Part shown: positions 37,501-45,323 of the stretch, in pieces | Numbering within the stretch: position 1 is the first letter of the stretch | Layout: each line of letters opens with the position of its first letter | Origin: Bosea sp. NBC_00550 | GTDB taxonomy: Bacteria > Pseudomonadota > Alphaproteobacteria > Rhizobiales > Beijerinckiaceae | NCBI RefSeq assembly: GCF_026020075.1 | Contig: NZ_CP102772.1 | Coordinates: 5,109,501-5,173,500, forward strand | Reading direction: 5' to 3' | Length of the DNA: 64,000 nucleotides | Notes under the pieces: generated by a model | What the model saw: the letters and a program-made list of their open reading frames with translations, nothing else | Told to the model about the DNA's origin: nothing | Databases searched by the model: none | Position numbers and translations under genes: made by a program

Positions 37501-37817
37501 GGATCGGCGCTCGCCTCGCCAGAAGCTGGGCGCTCGAAGAGGGGACAACCACTTCCAAACCGCGCATGATGACCGCCTGGCTGAAGGCGAGCCTCTGGAA
37601 CGAGTTCCTGGGCAGCCCCAAGACCTCGTTCTCGTCGGCGACCGGCTTTATCCCCTTCCGCTCGGATCTTGGCGGAGCCTGGGGCGAGATCAAGGCCGGG
37701 ATCGATGCGCAGATCACGAGGAACACCGCGATCTACGCCTCCGCCGGTTACTCGATCGGCCTCGATGGGCGCTCCCATGCCTATGACGGCCGCGTGGGCC
37801 TCAAGTTTTCGTGGTAG
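34548..37817 (+). CDS. Autotransporter (type Va) with repetitive passenger domain
   Basis: A 1089-aa outer-membrane autotransporter. The signal peptide covers about residues 1-27 (ending PASAQ). The passenger (about 28-660) is rich in Gly, Ser, Thr and Asn with beta-helix-like repeats. It includes a near-duplicate unit: IGALAEAGGQLDLVD… and IGALAEAGGRIRLVD…. A striking Pro linker (PIDPGPGPIDPGP and related repeats, about 664-730) leads to the 12-stranded translocator, ending GRVGLKFSW. Such proteins are adhesins or secreted enzymes; no protease or lipase motif is visible, so adhesion is the best guess. Confidence 0.88.
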   Translation: MLKRLAQSLLGTTVCAAGMLGAPASAQTPTCRPNTSNNGVLQNGLPACVVDGDISVNNGTAITATNSANVTVNGAVTAHGYGTGVDSNTNSLTIVNGTVRSTSVGALGPIVASGLGLTASTRGRIEANGITLSNDGGGGAVAIRADNGTIIARGVTINWSRGGGQSLVQAQSGGLIEFTPRSSINNAFGGIPSALLAAGVGSQINADGLDVSTGSSGGITGARAENGGSISLTGGSSITISGGGGNKGLVTSGSGSTINARNLTISATNVGGGDIGALAEAGGQLDLVDSTVNVAGGGGGEKGLQAFKAGSVISTQNTNVSVSGSDNDIGALAEAGGRIRLVDGTVKVASGGGSEKGLQAISTGSVITTQKTNISVSGSAGSSGLNAFGGGRIETTDGVVIVINGAGGRIQNGGSVTMTGTNVTASGTGGVGFAFDSGGTNLLRYSNAAIQASDASFSVQAAIADIGLVNTIAITNNNTMLATGGGGTTTFDAQGSTLQGVITTPSGNASAVTLRQATVWTMTGNSTATSVTNDNSQIIYSPPTGDLSQLASYKTLTVRDYVGRAGSIALNTFLGTDGSPSDRLVILGGQASGTSSLLVSNTIGAGDLTLRNGILVVDAQNGGTTSSGAFSLGKPVVAGPYEYYLYRGSADASGPQNWYLRSTLMGPIDPGPGPIDPGPIDPGPIPPTPTPIPPNPGPVPPEPTPVPPTPTPNPPTPTPGPTPPAPAPIPNYRREVSLYSALPSMGLIYGRTMIDSLHERVGEQGMLEAPPVTEERTIWCKNPETNFRCTTTLRLPVSAAAAGSSNAVGWARIIGTHGNQNGAPGGIFGGGPNFDYDIYGLQAGLDLYRAYNSDGSRDHAGVYGAIGRIQGDVRHFNGINAGTNTIDGYSIGAYWTHFGASGWYLDGVVQGTWFDAQADSRRLIKLNREGFGFAASLEGGYPIALGNGWFIEPQAQVIYQTLVNGSGNDGAALVRFSEVESLAGRIGARLARSWALEEGTTTSKPRMMTAWLKASLWNEFLGSPKTSFSSATGFIPFRSDLGGAWGEIKAGIDAQITRNTAIYASAGYSIGLDGRSHAYDGRVGLKFSW
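36541..36740 (+). repeat. Proline-rich linker repeats in autotransporter
   Basis: Tandem short repeats of CCCATTGACCCGGGC type, then CCGACCCC-type units, encode alternating Pro with Gly, Asp or Thr. The repeats are prone to slippage and may vary in number between strains. Confidence 0.75.
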
Positions 37818-38192
37818 CGGCAGAGGCCGGCCGATGAGAGCAGACGCCAAGCCCACCCCGGACGCGAAGGTTGCACGGGCAAGCTGGACACCCGCACGAA
37901 CCTGACTTTCATTCACAGCGTCGGCGGCAGTCCACAGACGATCAGATATTCAGGCGAGCGCTTGGTCAAGAAGCTGCCGCCGCGCAGATGGACTTCCAAG
38001 CCTCGCATCTGGCCGTCCGCTAAACCCTAGCGCGAGGGGCCGAGGCAGTCTTGGAATTCGCTCAGAACGCACGCCTACGAGCGATGCTCGCATGTTGCAA
38101 ACTGTAACCTACTTCCTTCCGCGCCATTTGCGGCTTTGATTGCTTCACCGAGCGGGCTCGCGCTCCCACACCCGCCGGCACAGGCGGGATGC
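37818..38192. other. Gene-free stretch after autotransporter
   Basis: I see no gene, terminator or clear promoter here. Frames are short and lack ribosome sites. Confidence 0.45.
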
Positions 38193-38846
38193 ATGGAAGC
38201 CTACTATTACATGCCTACTCTCATCTATATCGTCGACGGCGACGCTGCATCTCGGGCCGAAAACGACAACATGCTCCGGGCCAGCGGCTATAAAACCCGG
38301 AGTTATGGCAGCGCCGAAGAGATTTTTAGGCAGCTGCCGGATGATAAGAATGCAGGCTGCATCGTCATCGACAGGCAAGCTCGCGACACAGCTCCATCCG
38401 ACATTCTAGATCGCTTGAGCAAGGCCGGCTTTGGTCTGCCGGTTATCTTCCTGGCCGAGCACAGCGACATTCGGGCGTGCGTCAACGCGATCAAGGCGGG
38501 AGCCGAAGACTTCCTTACCAAGCCAGTCGAGCCCCAAGAATTCCTCGAGGCGATCGACCGGGCGATCGCACGACATCGGCTCACCATGGAGCAGGAAGTC
38601 TGGGCGCGCGCGGGTATGGCTCGACTGAATCAATTGACTCCACGCGAGCGGCAGGTCTTTGACCGCGTCGTACGGGCCAAGATGAACAAGCAGGTCGCAT
38701 TCGAACTCGGGACGACGGAGCGCACTGTGAAGGCGCATCGTCAAAAGATGATGGAGAAGATGCAGGTCCGCTCTGTAGCCGAACTCGTATCCTGCGCGGA
38801 ACGGCTGGGCCTCGTCCGCCCCCGAGCGTTGCGGGTGCCCAGCTAA
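38193..38846 (+). CDS. FixJ/LuxR-family response regulator
   Basis: A 217-aa two-domain regulator. The receiver has the acidic patch (IVDGD), the phospho-Asp in CIVIDRQARD and the Lys in DFLTKPVEP. The C-terminal LuxR-type helix-turn-helix reads LTPRERQVFDRVVRAKMNKQVAFELGTTERTVKAHR (given here as one motif region, about residues 150-185). The second acidic residue pair is DGD rather than DD, which may weaken phosphorylation. No kinase gene is adjacent. It follows the autotransporter and could control it. The ATG at 38211 (MPTLIYIVDGD) is an equally good start. Confidence 0.85.
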   Translation: MEAYYYMPTLIYIVDGDAASRAENDNMLRASGYKTRSYGSAEEIFRQLPDDKNAGCIVIDRQARDTAPSDILDRLSKAGFGLPVIFLAEHSDIRACVNAIKAGAEDFLTKPVEPQEFLEAIDRAIARHRLTMEQEVWARAGMARLNQLTPRERQVFDRVVRAKMNKQVAFELGTTERTVKAHRQKMMEKMQVRSVAELVSCAERLGLVRPRALRVPS

Positions 38847-38852
38847 CCCTTT

Positions 38853-39122
38853 CTAGCGTGTCTTCCCCTCTTGCTCTCGCAAGCTGCTGCCCCAGATCTG
38901 GGCTTCCAACTCCAGGGAGGCCATCAGGTCTCGATAGTCTGCAATCATCTCGTCGCGTAACGGTGCGTCTGACCTGGTCCAGTAATCCAGCCCCACATAC
39001 GCCAATTCGTACGCCTCGCAAACGTCGAGAAAGGGTTCGCTTGCGGCCAGATCAAAACGGGCCCGCCAATCAGGAAAACGCAGTTTCAGACGGGCGCGCC
39101 CGCGCTCCTCGATCCGGGTCAT
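38853..39122 (-). CDS. Hypothetical protein, paralogue of the one at 31708
   Basis: An 89-aa protein starting MTRIEERGRARLKLRFPDW. It shares the pattern RLKLRFPxxR..F...xxxxVCExYxL with the 112-aa protein at 31708-32046. Residues after the shared core are helical and acidic (RDEMIADYRDLMASLELEAQIWG). No signal peptide or known domain. It converges on the FixJ-like gene with a six-base gap. Function unknown, but two copies in one island suggest a selected role. Confidence 0.58.
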   Translation of the reverse strand: MTRIEERGRARLKLRFPDWRARFDLAASEPFLDVCEAYELAYVGLDYWTRSDAPLRDEMIADYRDLMASLELEAQIWGSSLREQEGKTR

Positions 39123-39329
39123 GATGCCGACCTCGATATGTGAGGGCGGGTCGATGCACTCCTTGCCCTTCACTGATTTTGGGCATGGCGCAGCGATCCC
39201 TCAATTGACCTTAGGGACAGCAGGGGCGAGAGTTTGGCTGACGGGTTAGCGCTCTGCGTGTCACCGCGCTGTTGCACTAATTTCTCCATCTGTTCGAGAT
39301 GGTGCGTGGTCACGCGGCCGGAGTGATTG

Positions 39330-40319
39330 ATGATGCCGACGAGTTCCAGCAGTGGCTCAGTTTCCTGCGTTGTTCCTGGGATCTCTGAAGACGATATTCG
39401 TGCCCAACTGGGTCGCATTTTAGCAAGTGACGACTTTAAGGTGCCCGAGCGGGTGCGCCGGTTTCTGTCCTTTGTGGTTGAAGAAGTACTCGCTGGCCGG
39501 GCAGACCGCATCAAGGCCTATGCGATCGCAGTCGAAGTCTTCGGTCGGAGGGCAGATTTCGACGTTTCGAACGATCCCGTCGTTCGCATTGAGGCGGGGC
39601 GGCTCAGGCGCGGATTGGAGCGGTATTACCTGCTCGAAGGCAGTACCGACCCGCTTGTGATCGAGATTGCCAAGGGGGGCTATGTGCCCAGCTTCCGCTG
39701 GCAATTGAACGATCAGATCGACCCTGCGCCGCTTTCACCATCCGATCCCGCGCCCGACGAACCATCCCGCCCGCAAATGGGCGCGCGGTTGAGGCGCCCT
39801 TGGCTCGTCGGCGCCACTTCAGCGCTCGCGATCAGCTCGTTGGTGGCCTTCCTGGCGATGGCGAACCGACCGGTCCCGGCTGCGCCAGTGAGCCCGGTAC
39901 GGCTGTCACTCGTCGTGAAGCCGTTCTTCAACCTCACTGAGAATGCCGAATTCGAGGTTTTCGCGGCAGGACTTGCCGACGATGTCATCTCGCAGCTCGT
40001 TCCGAACGAAGAGCTGACGATCTTTCGCAGTCAGACTTCAGCTGCCTTGGGATCTTCCGCGTCCGCCGCACAAATCGATCGCCAGCTTGGCCGGCGGCAT
40101 ATCCTGGAGGGCGTGATCCGTGCAGGCGACGGCAAGCTCAGGATCACAAGCCGCCTGCTGGATGGGCAAACGACCGCGATCATCTGGTCGGGCATCTATG
40201 AAGCGGACCAAAATGCGGGCAGCGGCTTCGATCTCGAGACAAACATAGCGGCCAAGATCGCTGCGTCCGTGAGCCTGCGCTTACGACCGCCGGCGAAGAT
40301 TGCAATGGGCAGACACTAA
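39330..40319 (+). CDS. Winged-helix-like membrane regulator with TolB/FlgO-type domain
   Basis: A 329-aa protein. The N-terminal 110 residues (ISEDDIRAQLGRILASDDFKVPERVRRFLSFVVEEVL..., VRIEAGRLRRGLERYYLLEGS, IAKGGYVPSF) match the region found ahead of TPR repeats in many adenylate-cyclase-like proteins of Hyphomicrobiales. A membrane helix follows near residues 155-175. The periplasmic C-terminal domain (LVVKPFFNLTENAEFEVFAAGLADDVISQL, QLGRRHILEGVIR...) resembles the TolB-N/FlgO-like domain of CadC-like regulators. No cyclase domain is present. Probably a membrane-bound regulator; target unknown. Confidence 0.68.
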   Translation: MMPTSSSSGSVSCVVPGISEDDIRAQLGRILASDDFKVPERVRRFLSFVVEEVLAGRADRIKAYAIAVEVFGRRADFDVSNDPVVRIEAGRLRRGLERYYLLEGSTDPLVIEIAKGGYVPSFRWQLNDQIDPAPLSPSDPAPDEPSRPQMGARLRRPWLVGATSALAISSLVAFLAMANRPVPAAPVSPVRLSLVVKPFFNLTENAEFEVFAAGLADDVISQLVPNEELTIFRSQTSAALGSSASAAQIDRQLGRRHILEGVIRAGDGKLRITSRLLDGQTTAIIWSGIYEADQNAGSGFDLETNIAAKIAASVSLRLRPPAKIAMGRH

Positions 40320-40510
40320 GCAGTTGATCAATGCATTGTTTAACTGGTTCTCTGTCGCTCCACCGCCATTGCCCCGCCAGGAGGACGGTTCGATCCTTCT
40401 GCAGGCGAGAGCGGGGACGGTGAAGGCGCAGGTCGTGTCAAAGTTCATCGCACTCTGATGTCCTGACCGTTCGGACGACGCCGCGGATTGGCGAATCTGG
40501 AAGGTTCATT

Positions 40511-40738
40511 ATGGACGATGCGCATGAGCATGCCCGGATCATTCGGATCGCGCGGGCCATGTGTCGAGCGAAGCGATTGGATCCCGACCGCCCGCTCGAC
40601 GGGGCGATACCCGCTGTCACTGGCGCTAGGCCATTCATTGATAGCCTGCCGAGCAGCGATGTTCCGACGTGGCTATTGTTCGTGAGCGAAGCAAAGAAAT
40701 TTGTCGCCGCGAACCAGGACGGCACGTCACAATTGTGA
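40511..40738 (+). CDS. Small hypothetical protein, 75 aa
   Basis: Starts MDDAHEHARIIRIARAMCRAKRLDPDRPLDG. The charged helical start and the compact WLLFVSEAKKFVAANQ end look coding. A frame on the other strand (40438-40725) is its shadow. No known domain. Moderate confidence because the ribosome site is weak. Confidence 0.5.
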   Translation: MDDAHEHARIIRIARAMCRAKRLDPDRPLDGAIPAVTGARPFIDSLPSSDVPTWLLFVSEAKKFVAANQDGTSQL

Positions 40739-40963
40739 GCATCTGGCGTTGAATGAAACGCGGGCGGAAAAATGCAAACGCACCACGCTCGCGGTTACAG
40801 CTTCCCGATCGGCGGGAGAAGGGAGCCGAGGGCTGGGGGGCTGTACCGGCTCCCTGCGGTAGCCATCTGGGCAGGTGGCCAACACCACCATCGCGGGTCA
40901 CGTCGCGACAATAGCCCTGCCAAAACGAGGTAGCCGCAGCGGAGTTCCGCCGCGGCAAAATGC

Positions 40964-41185
40964 TCATGCCACGAGGGAGCGTCGAAATCGCTCGATCGCC
41001 CGTAGCGTCAGATCGTCCTCATCTTCAGCTACGGCGACCAAGCTCGCGACGATGTAGGCCAGCTTCGTCCGCACTTGCTCGTCATCGGCATCGGGGACGG
41101 TCGATCGTATTTCGGACCAGGCAGCATCGAGCGCGGCTTGCGCGCGGGCCAGGTCGACGGGGTCGCTCGACGATGAGAATGGCAT
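40964..41185 (-). CDS. Small hypothetical protein, 73 aa
   Basis: Starts MPFSSSSDPVDLARAQAALDAAW. The pattern ARAQAALDAAWSEI...TKLAYIVASLVAVAED..LTLRAIERFR resembles a short conserved helical family I have seen in this order without assigned function. A frame extending to 41242 has an extra N-terminus without support. It is convergent with the gene at 40511. Confidence 0.6.
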   Translation of the reverse strand: MPFSSSSDPVDLARAQAALDAAWSEIRSTVPDADDEQVRTKLAYIVASLVAVAEDEDDLTLRAIERFRRSLVA

Positions 41186-41429
41186 GGCTCCTTCCTCCGC
41201 CCTGGATACGGGCGAGAATCTATGCATCTCGACTGGAGGCAATATATTTTGACATCAGAAAATCCCCGCCTGCGCACGCAAGCGGGGTAGTTCGCTCAAA
41301 CCGAAAGGAGACCTTTGGCCAACCGCGACGCGAAGCCAAGGTTCCCGGCCGGAATGGAAAAGCCCGGCCCGCCGTAGCGCCGAGAGCGGATCACGGGCGT
41401 CCGTAACCAGACTGAACTGGGAGGCGACC

Positions 41430-41693
41430 ATGAGTAGGACGACCGCCATCATCTTCGGCCTGACGCTCGCAGCTCTGGCGGGCGATGCAGGGGCGCAGCA
41501 GTCGGAGCAGACCTTCCGCGACAGTTCCGGGCGCGTCACAGGCCGCTCAACGACCGACAGCCAAGGCAACCAGACCTTCTACGGCCCAGATGGCAGGACG
41601 ACGGGGCGCGCCTCGACCGACAGCCAGGGGACGACGACATTCCGCGATTCCAGCGGTCGCGTGACCGCAACCACAACCAGCCCGCGACGCTGA
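41430..41693 (+). CDS. Small secreted repeat protein
   Basis: An 87-aa precursor with a signal peptide ending DAGAQ and then three short repeats: FRDSSGRVTGRSTTDSQGN, FYGPDGRTTGRASTDSQGT and FRDSSGRVTATTT. Similar short Ser/Thr/Gly repeat proteins occur in Hyphomicrobiales genomes, with no known role. It is probably periplasmic. The repeats are visible at DNA level as well. Confidence 0.72.
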   Translation: MSRTTAIIFGLTLAALAGDAGAQQSEQTFRDSSGRVTGRSTTDSQGNQTFYGPDGRTTGRASTDSQGTTTFRDSSGRVTATTTSPRR

Positions 41694-42021
41694 TCGGCCT
41701 CAGCGGAAATTGAGTTTTATCGTTCGATAGTGCGCTCGAGAGCTGACGTTGTTTGGGACAGCCAGGGGTGGAGTGCCGACGTTTGATCGGTGACGCATAT
41801 CGTCTGCTCACGGTCTAGTGGACCTCCCTGGAATCTTCCGGCTTCAGCGACTTCGATTGGTCGAAGGGCGGGCTTCGGCTTCATTGTCGAGCCTGCCTTC
41901 GAACGTCGGTGGTCCCATCTTCGTAACGAACATCGCGACCATGCCACTTTTGCGCACTGCCTGACATTGACCGGGCTTGCGCCGGGATTGAAGATGGTCG
42001 TCGAGAACGGAGGCAATCGGC
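41694..42021. other. Gene-free leader of the polysaccharide pair
   Basis: No convincing gene is visible. The stretch should carry the promoter of the glycosyltransferase-HlyD pair, but I see no confident -35/-10 set. A GGAGG ribosome site ends at about 42013. Confidence 0.45.
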
Positions 42022-43269
42022 ATGGGCGACGTGCTTCTCCAACTCTGGTATTCGGATTGGGTTCTGCTGGCGTTCACGGTCCTTATCTTCGAGGTGCCGC
42101 GCTATACCTTTTCCCTGGTTTCCCTGACCGCGCTGACGTTGGGCCGACAGCGGCCGCATTCCGTTGCGCCAGCGCTGCGGGTCAGCGTCGTGATGCCCGC
42201 CTTCAACGGGGCTGATGGTCTGCTCCATTCGATCGCGTCGCTGCGCGCCCAGACATACCCGCCCTTCGAGATCATCGTGATCGATGACGGGTCGGTCGAT
42301 GAAACCCTCGCCATTGCAGAGCGGGCTCGCGCGGATGGTCTGATCGACCTCGTAATCCATCACACGAACCGCTGTGGGCGTAGCGCCGGCGTGAATGCGG
42401 GAGCGCGTTTCGCGCGCGGCGACCTGATCCTGACGGTCGACCCAGACACCGTCTTCGCGCCCACTGCGCTGGCCCTTATGACGGCAGCGTTCTCAGATCC
42501 ACGCATGGCCGCGGTGAGCTGCAACATCAGCGTCAAGAACGAGAGCGCATCGATCTGGACCGAGCTTCAAGCTCTTGAATACCTGATGTCGATTAGTGCC
42601 GGAAAGGCATTCCTCCGTCAGTTCGAGGGCATCTCGTGCACCTCCGGTGCCTGCTCGCTCTATCGCCGCGACATCTTTCTCTACCGTGGTGGACTTGATG
42701 TCGGGCCCGGTGAGGATATCGAGTTCACCCTGAGACTGCGGCGCTTCGGATACCGGATCGGCTTTGTTCCCGAGGCTTGGGCCGCGACAATGGCGCCGGA
42801 ATCGTTCATCTCGCTCGCCCGCCAAAGGCAGCGCTGGGACAGGGATGCCCTGCGCGTGCGCCTTATCCAGTACCGCGAAGCCTGGCCTTTCCGGTCCGAA
42901 AGCCTGGCCGATACGCTGCAGCGTCTGGACTTCCTGATCTTCGATCTGGTCCCGACACTGTCTTTGCCCTTCTATCTTGCCTATTGCGCCGTGCTCTTCG
43001 GACCGGCCACGCTGACGTTCCTTGCCGGAGTCAGCCTGCTGCTGCTGGCTCTCAACCTGTTCAATATCGCGTTGGCCGGCCTGCTGTTCAATCACAAGCC
43101 GCGCCTGTTCAATGTGCTGATCGCCCCCGTCTTTCCAATTTACCAGGGCCTGCTGATGAAGGCGGTTCGCTTCTGGGCCTTCACGAGCGAACTGCTCTTT
43201 TCTGTCTCGCGCCACGACGACTTCGTGCCCCCACGCGTCCGGCGCGCCCTGCTGACGCCCGATCTTTGA
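42022..43269 (+). CDS. Family 2 membrane glycosyltransferase (processive type)
   Basis: A 415-aa inner-membrane glycosyltransferase. An N-terminal helix is followed by the GT2 catalytic domain: VSVVMPAFNG, DDGS (about residue 92), DPDT (DxD, about 149), GEDIEF (about 231) and the QRQRW motif (about 270). The last is typical of processive synthases such as those for cellulose, poly-N-acetylglucosamine and alginate. Three or four C-terminal helices follow. No PilZ domain is present. It ends 13 bases before the HlyD-type gene. The likely product is an exported polysaccharide; the sugar cannot be told. Confidence 0.88.
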   Translation: MGDVLLQLWYSDWVLLAFTVLIFEVPRYTFSLVSLTALTLGRQRPHSVAPALRVSVVMPAFNGADGLLHSIASLRAQTYPPFEIIVIDDGSVDETLAIAERARADGLIDLVIHHTNRCGRSAGVNAGARFARGDLILTVDPDTVFAPTALALMTAAFSDPRMAAVSCNISVKNESASIWTELQALEYLMSISAGKAFLRQFEGISCTSGACSLYRRDIFLYRGGLDVGPGEDIEFTLRLRRFGYRIGFVPEAWAATMAPESFISLARQRQRWDRDALRVRLIQYREAWPFRSESLADTLQRLDFLIFDLVPTLSLPFYLAYCAVLFGPATLTFLAGVSLLLLALNLFNIALAGLLFNHKPRLFNVLIAPVFPIYQGLLMKAVRFWAFTSELLFSVSRHDDFVPPRVRRALLTPDL

Positions 43270-43282
43270 CGGAGCGATCGCC

Positions 43283-44338
43283 ATGAACCGCGAGATTGAA
43301 CGCCTCGACACCCGGGTTCCAGACCCAGTCGAAAGTCGCCGAGCGGGCGCGGGACGGATTGTCCGTTTCATCTACGCCGCCCTGGTTTTCGGTGTTCTCG
43401 GCTTCTTCATTGTCAGTTTTGGCCTGCCGCTGGTCTTCCTAGACGGTCCTGGCGTGGTCTCGGCGCCGCGCACGGCCATTTCGCCGCCCTATCTTGTCCA
43501 GATCAAGCGGATGGATGTGGGGCCGGGCTCGGTCGTGCAGGAGGGCACGCCGATCGCCGAGGTGATTTCGCCCCAGATCGAAGTCGTTGCTTCAGGCCTT
43601 CTGCAGACCCTCGCCGATATCACGGGCCGCGAGATTGAACTCCGGGTCAAGGCACGCGTCTCGCATGCAGCCATCGAGCATGCCCGCGCGCGATCGCAGT
43701 TGGCTGAGGAAGCCTTCCAGCGTCTGGAGCGCAGCGCAGACCTCGGGACCGCCAGCCTGATCTATCGCAGCGACGTGTTCAAGGAGCGCTCACTGGCGGT
43801 CCAGAACCTCGTGACCCTGGAAGCGGAAGCCGAGGAGGCGACGGCGCAGCTGGTGCGTCTGGCTGCCGTGAGAGAGGAAGTCCGCGGGCAGTTCGCCAAG
43901 ATCCGGAAGGAATTCAACGACGGTATAATCCTGTCGCCGGTGAGCGGCATCATTTCGAACCAGACGCGCCAGGCGGGCGAAACAATTGCAGCGGCAACGG
44001 CGATCGCCGAGGTCTATCTGTCCAAGGACATCTATGTCGATTGGTACATTCCCGATTTCAGGATGATTGATCCCAAGCCCGGACAGCGGGTCTTCGTCGT
44101 CTTCGGGAGAACCCGTTACGCAGCCACCCTCACCGAGGTCCTTCCCATCTCGGACCAGCTCGATGCGCGTCGCGGGTCGGTCTTTCGGCAGCCGGATTCA
44201 GGCCAGATCGGTCGCGTCCGCTTCGATGCGGGAGTGCAGCCACCAACGCTGAACTCCACTGTGAGCGTCCATATGTATTACTCCGAGTTCACGGACAGCA
44301 TCGCGCGACGGCTGATGTGGCTGTTCAATATCGCCTAG
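43283..44338 (+). CDS. HlyD-type membrane-fusion protein paired with glycosyltransferase
   Basis: A 351-aa protein with one N-terminal membrane helix (IYAALVFGVLGFFIVSFGLPLVF), a biotinyl-lipoyl-like half (YLVQIKRMDVGPGSVVQEGTPIAEVISP), a coiled-coil region (about residues 110-210) and a second half (ILSPVSGIISNQTRQAGETI). This resembles the periplasmic part of Alg44 and of HlyD/EmrA adaptors. Unlike Alg44 it has no visible PilZ domain for cyclic di-GMP. It has a GGAG ribosome site and is tightly linked to the glycosyltransferase, so it probably helps the polymer cross the periplasm. Confidence 0.85.
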   Translation: MNREIERLDTRVPDPVESRRAGAGRIVRFIYAALVFGVLGFFIVSFGLPLVFLDGPGVVSAPRTAISPPYLVQIKRMDVGPGSVVQEGTPIAEVISPQIEVVASGLLQTLADITGREIELRVKARVSHAAIEHARARSQLAEEAFQRLERSADLGTASLIYRSDVFKERSLAVQNLVTLEAEAEEATAQLVRLAAVREEVRGQFAKIRKEFNDGIILSPVSGIISNQTRQAGETIAAATAIAEVYLSKDIYVDWYIPDFRMIDPKPGQRVFVVFGRTRYAATLTEVLPISDQLDARRGSVFRQPDSGQIGRVRFDAGVQPPTLNSTVSVHMYYSEFTDSIARRLMWLFNIA

Positions 44339-44348
44339 CGCGGGTGCG

Positions 44349-44612
44349 ATGACCAGCTCCCCACTGCCCGATCAATGCGACATCTGCAGGAGCGGCGACG
44401 TCGAGCGTCATCGCGTCATCCACCACATGATCTGTGCCTATATCGGTCCAGAATACGATTTCGCTCGCAGCGGAGATGAACGGCACTGCCCCAAATGTCG
44501 CAGGCGATTGCTGGGCGCTGGGCGGGACTGGGAGGTTGTGGCGGCGAGCCTCCAATGCCGCATATGTCGCAGGGAGATCGTTGTCCCTGAGGTCACTGAT
44601 CCCAATCCGTAG
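44349..44612 (+). CDS. Zinc-ribbon protein (TackOD1-like)
   Basis: An 87-aa protein with three Cys pairs: CDICRSGD near the start, CPKCRRRLLGAG in the middle and CRICRREI near the end, and an HHMICAYIGPEYDF segment. The order of motifs recalls the metal-binding TackOD1 output domain, which normally forms the end of larger signalling proteins. Here it stands alone. It starts 10 bases after the HlyD-type gene, so it is probably in the same transcript and may regulate or respond to polysaccharide synthesis. Confidence 0.65.
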   Translation: MTSSPLPDQCDICRSGDVERHRVIHHMICAYIGPEYDFARSGDERHCPKCRRRLLGAGRDWEVVAASLQCRICRREIVVPEVTDPNP

Positions 44613-44648
44613 CCCAAATGCACGCCCCATCCGTACAGGAGATCCAGC

Positions 44649-45023
44649 ATGATCTCGGAAATACTCATTGACGAGGTCGAGCGGGGGTTTGGGTCTGACC
44701 CCAGACTGGATGCGGACACCCTGCGCGCCCTAGGCTTCACATCGAAAGGCGACGGTCACTGGCATTTTGAGGGGATGACCATCTGGAACAGTTCGCGGTC
44801 CGTGACCAAATCGCTTGATCTCGTGATCGCACTTGTCGAGTGGAGGCTGCCCGATCTGGAGTGGCACTCCAGTGGGCAGAAGACTCCCTGCGCGCGTTAC
44901 ACGGCGGTGATCCGTTCCGGGAGTGAACTGGGGCGCAATTTCGAGGGGACAGCGACGTCTCCGGCTCGTGCGCTTCTGGGGGCATTCCTGCGAGCCGTGC
45001 GGGCGGAAAGGCACGGCGAGTAA
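44649..45023 (+). CDS. Phage-type hypothetical protein, 124 aa
   Basis: Starts MISEILIDEVERGFGSDPRLD with an AGGAG ribosome site. The middle is beta-rich (GDGHWHFEGMTIWNSSRSV), and the end ATSPARALLGAFLRAVRAER resembles the short alpha-helical tail of prophage-encoded proteins of unknown function. No catalytic motif. It follows the zinc-ribbon gene by 36 bases. Function unknown. Confidence 0.6.
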   Translation: MISEILIDEVERGFGSDPRLDADTLRALGFTSKGDGHWHFEGMTIWNSSRSVTKSLDLVIALVEWRLPDLEWHSSGQKTPCARYTAVIRSGSELGRNFEGTATSPARALLGAFLRAVRAERHGE

Positions 45024-45323
45024 CGCCGGCGGATGTCTCCTTCGTCACTCGTTGCGGTCACTGGAGGACGATGGGGCAGAGTCCGAGATGGGTCGATTTT
45101 GCCCCTTCGATCTCGGTCCGGAAGCTGACGTTGTGAGCGTCACGAGCCATCAACGCGCGCGCAGCAGTAGGCCGAGCTGGGCGCTCAGCTGGGCATTCCT
45201 CCCTAAACCGGCGGCGCCCATTGCCGGGTGTTATTTTCAATGGCGATATTGCATAATTTGGCGAGCCAAATGATCTGATTGATTGCAGATTTGCCAATTG
45301 ATTTCGGAAATTCGGAGGCTCGG
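45024..45323. other. Intergenic stretch with a 16-bp palindrome
   Basis: No gene is visible. At 45256-45271 ATTTGGC and GCCAAAT form a dyad around GA, about 50 bases upstream of the next gene. It is a candidate operator. Confidence 0.4.

Noticed and set aside
38140..38409. 89-codon frame overlapping the FixJ-like gene start
   Set aside because: Out-of-frame shadow of a clear receiver domain.
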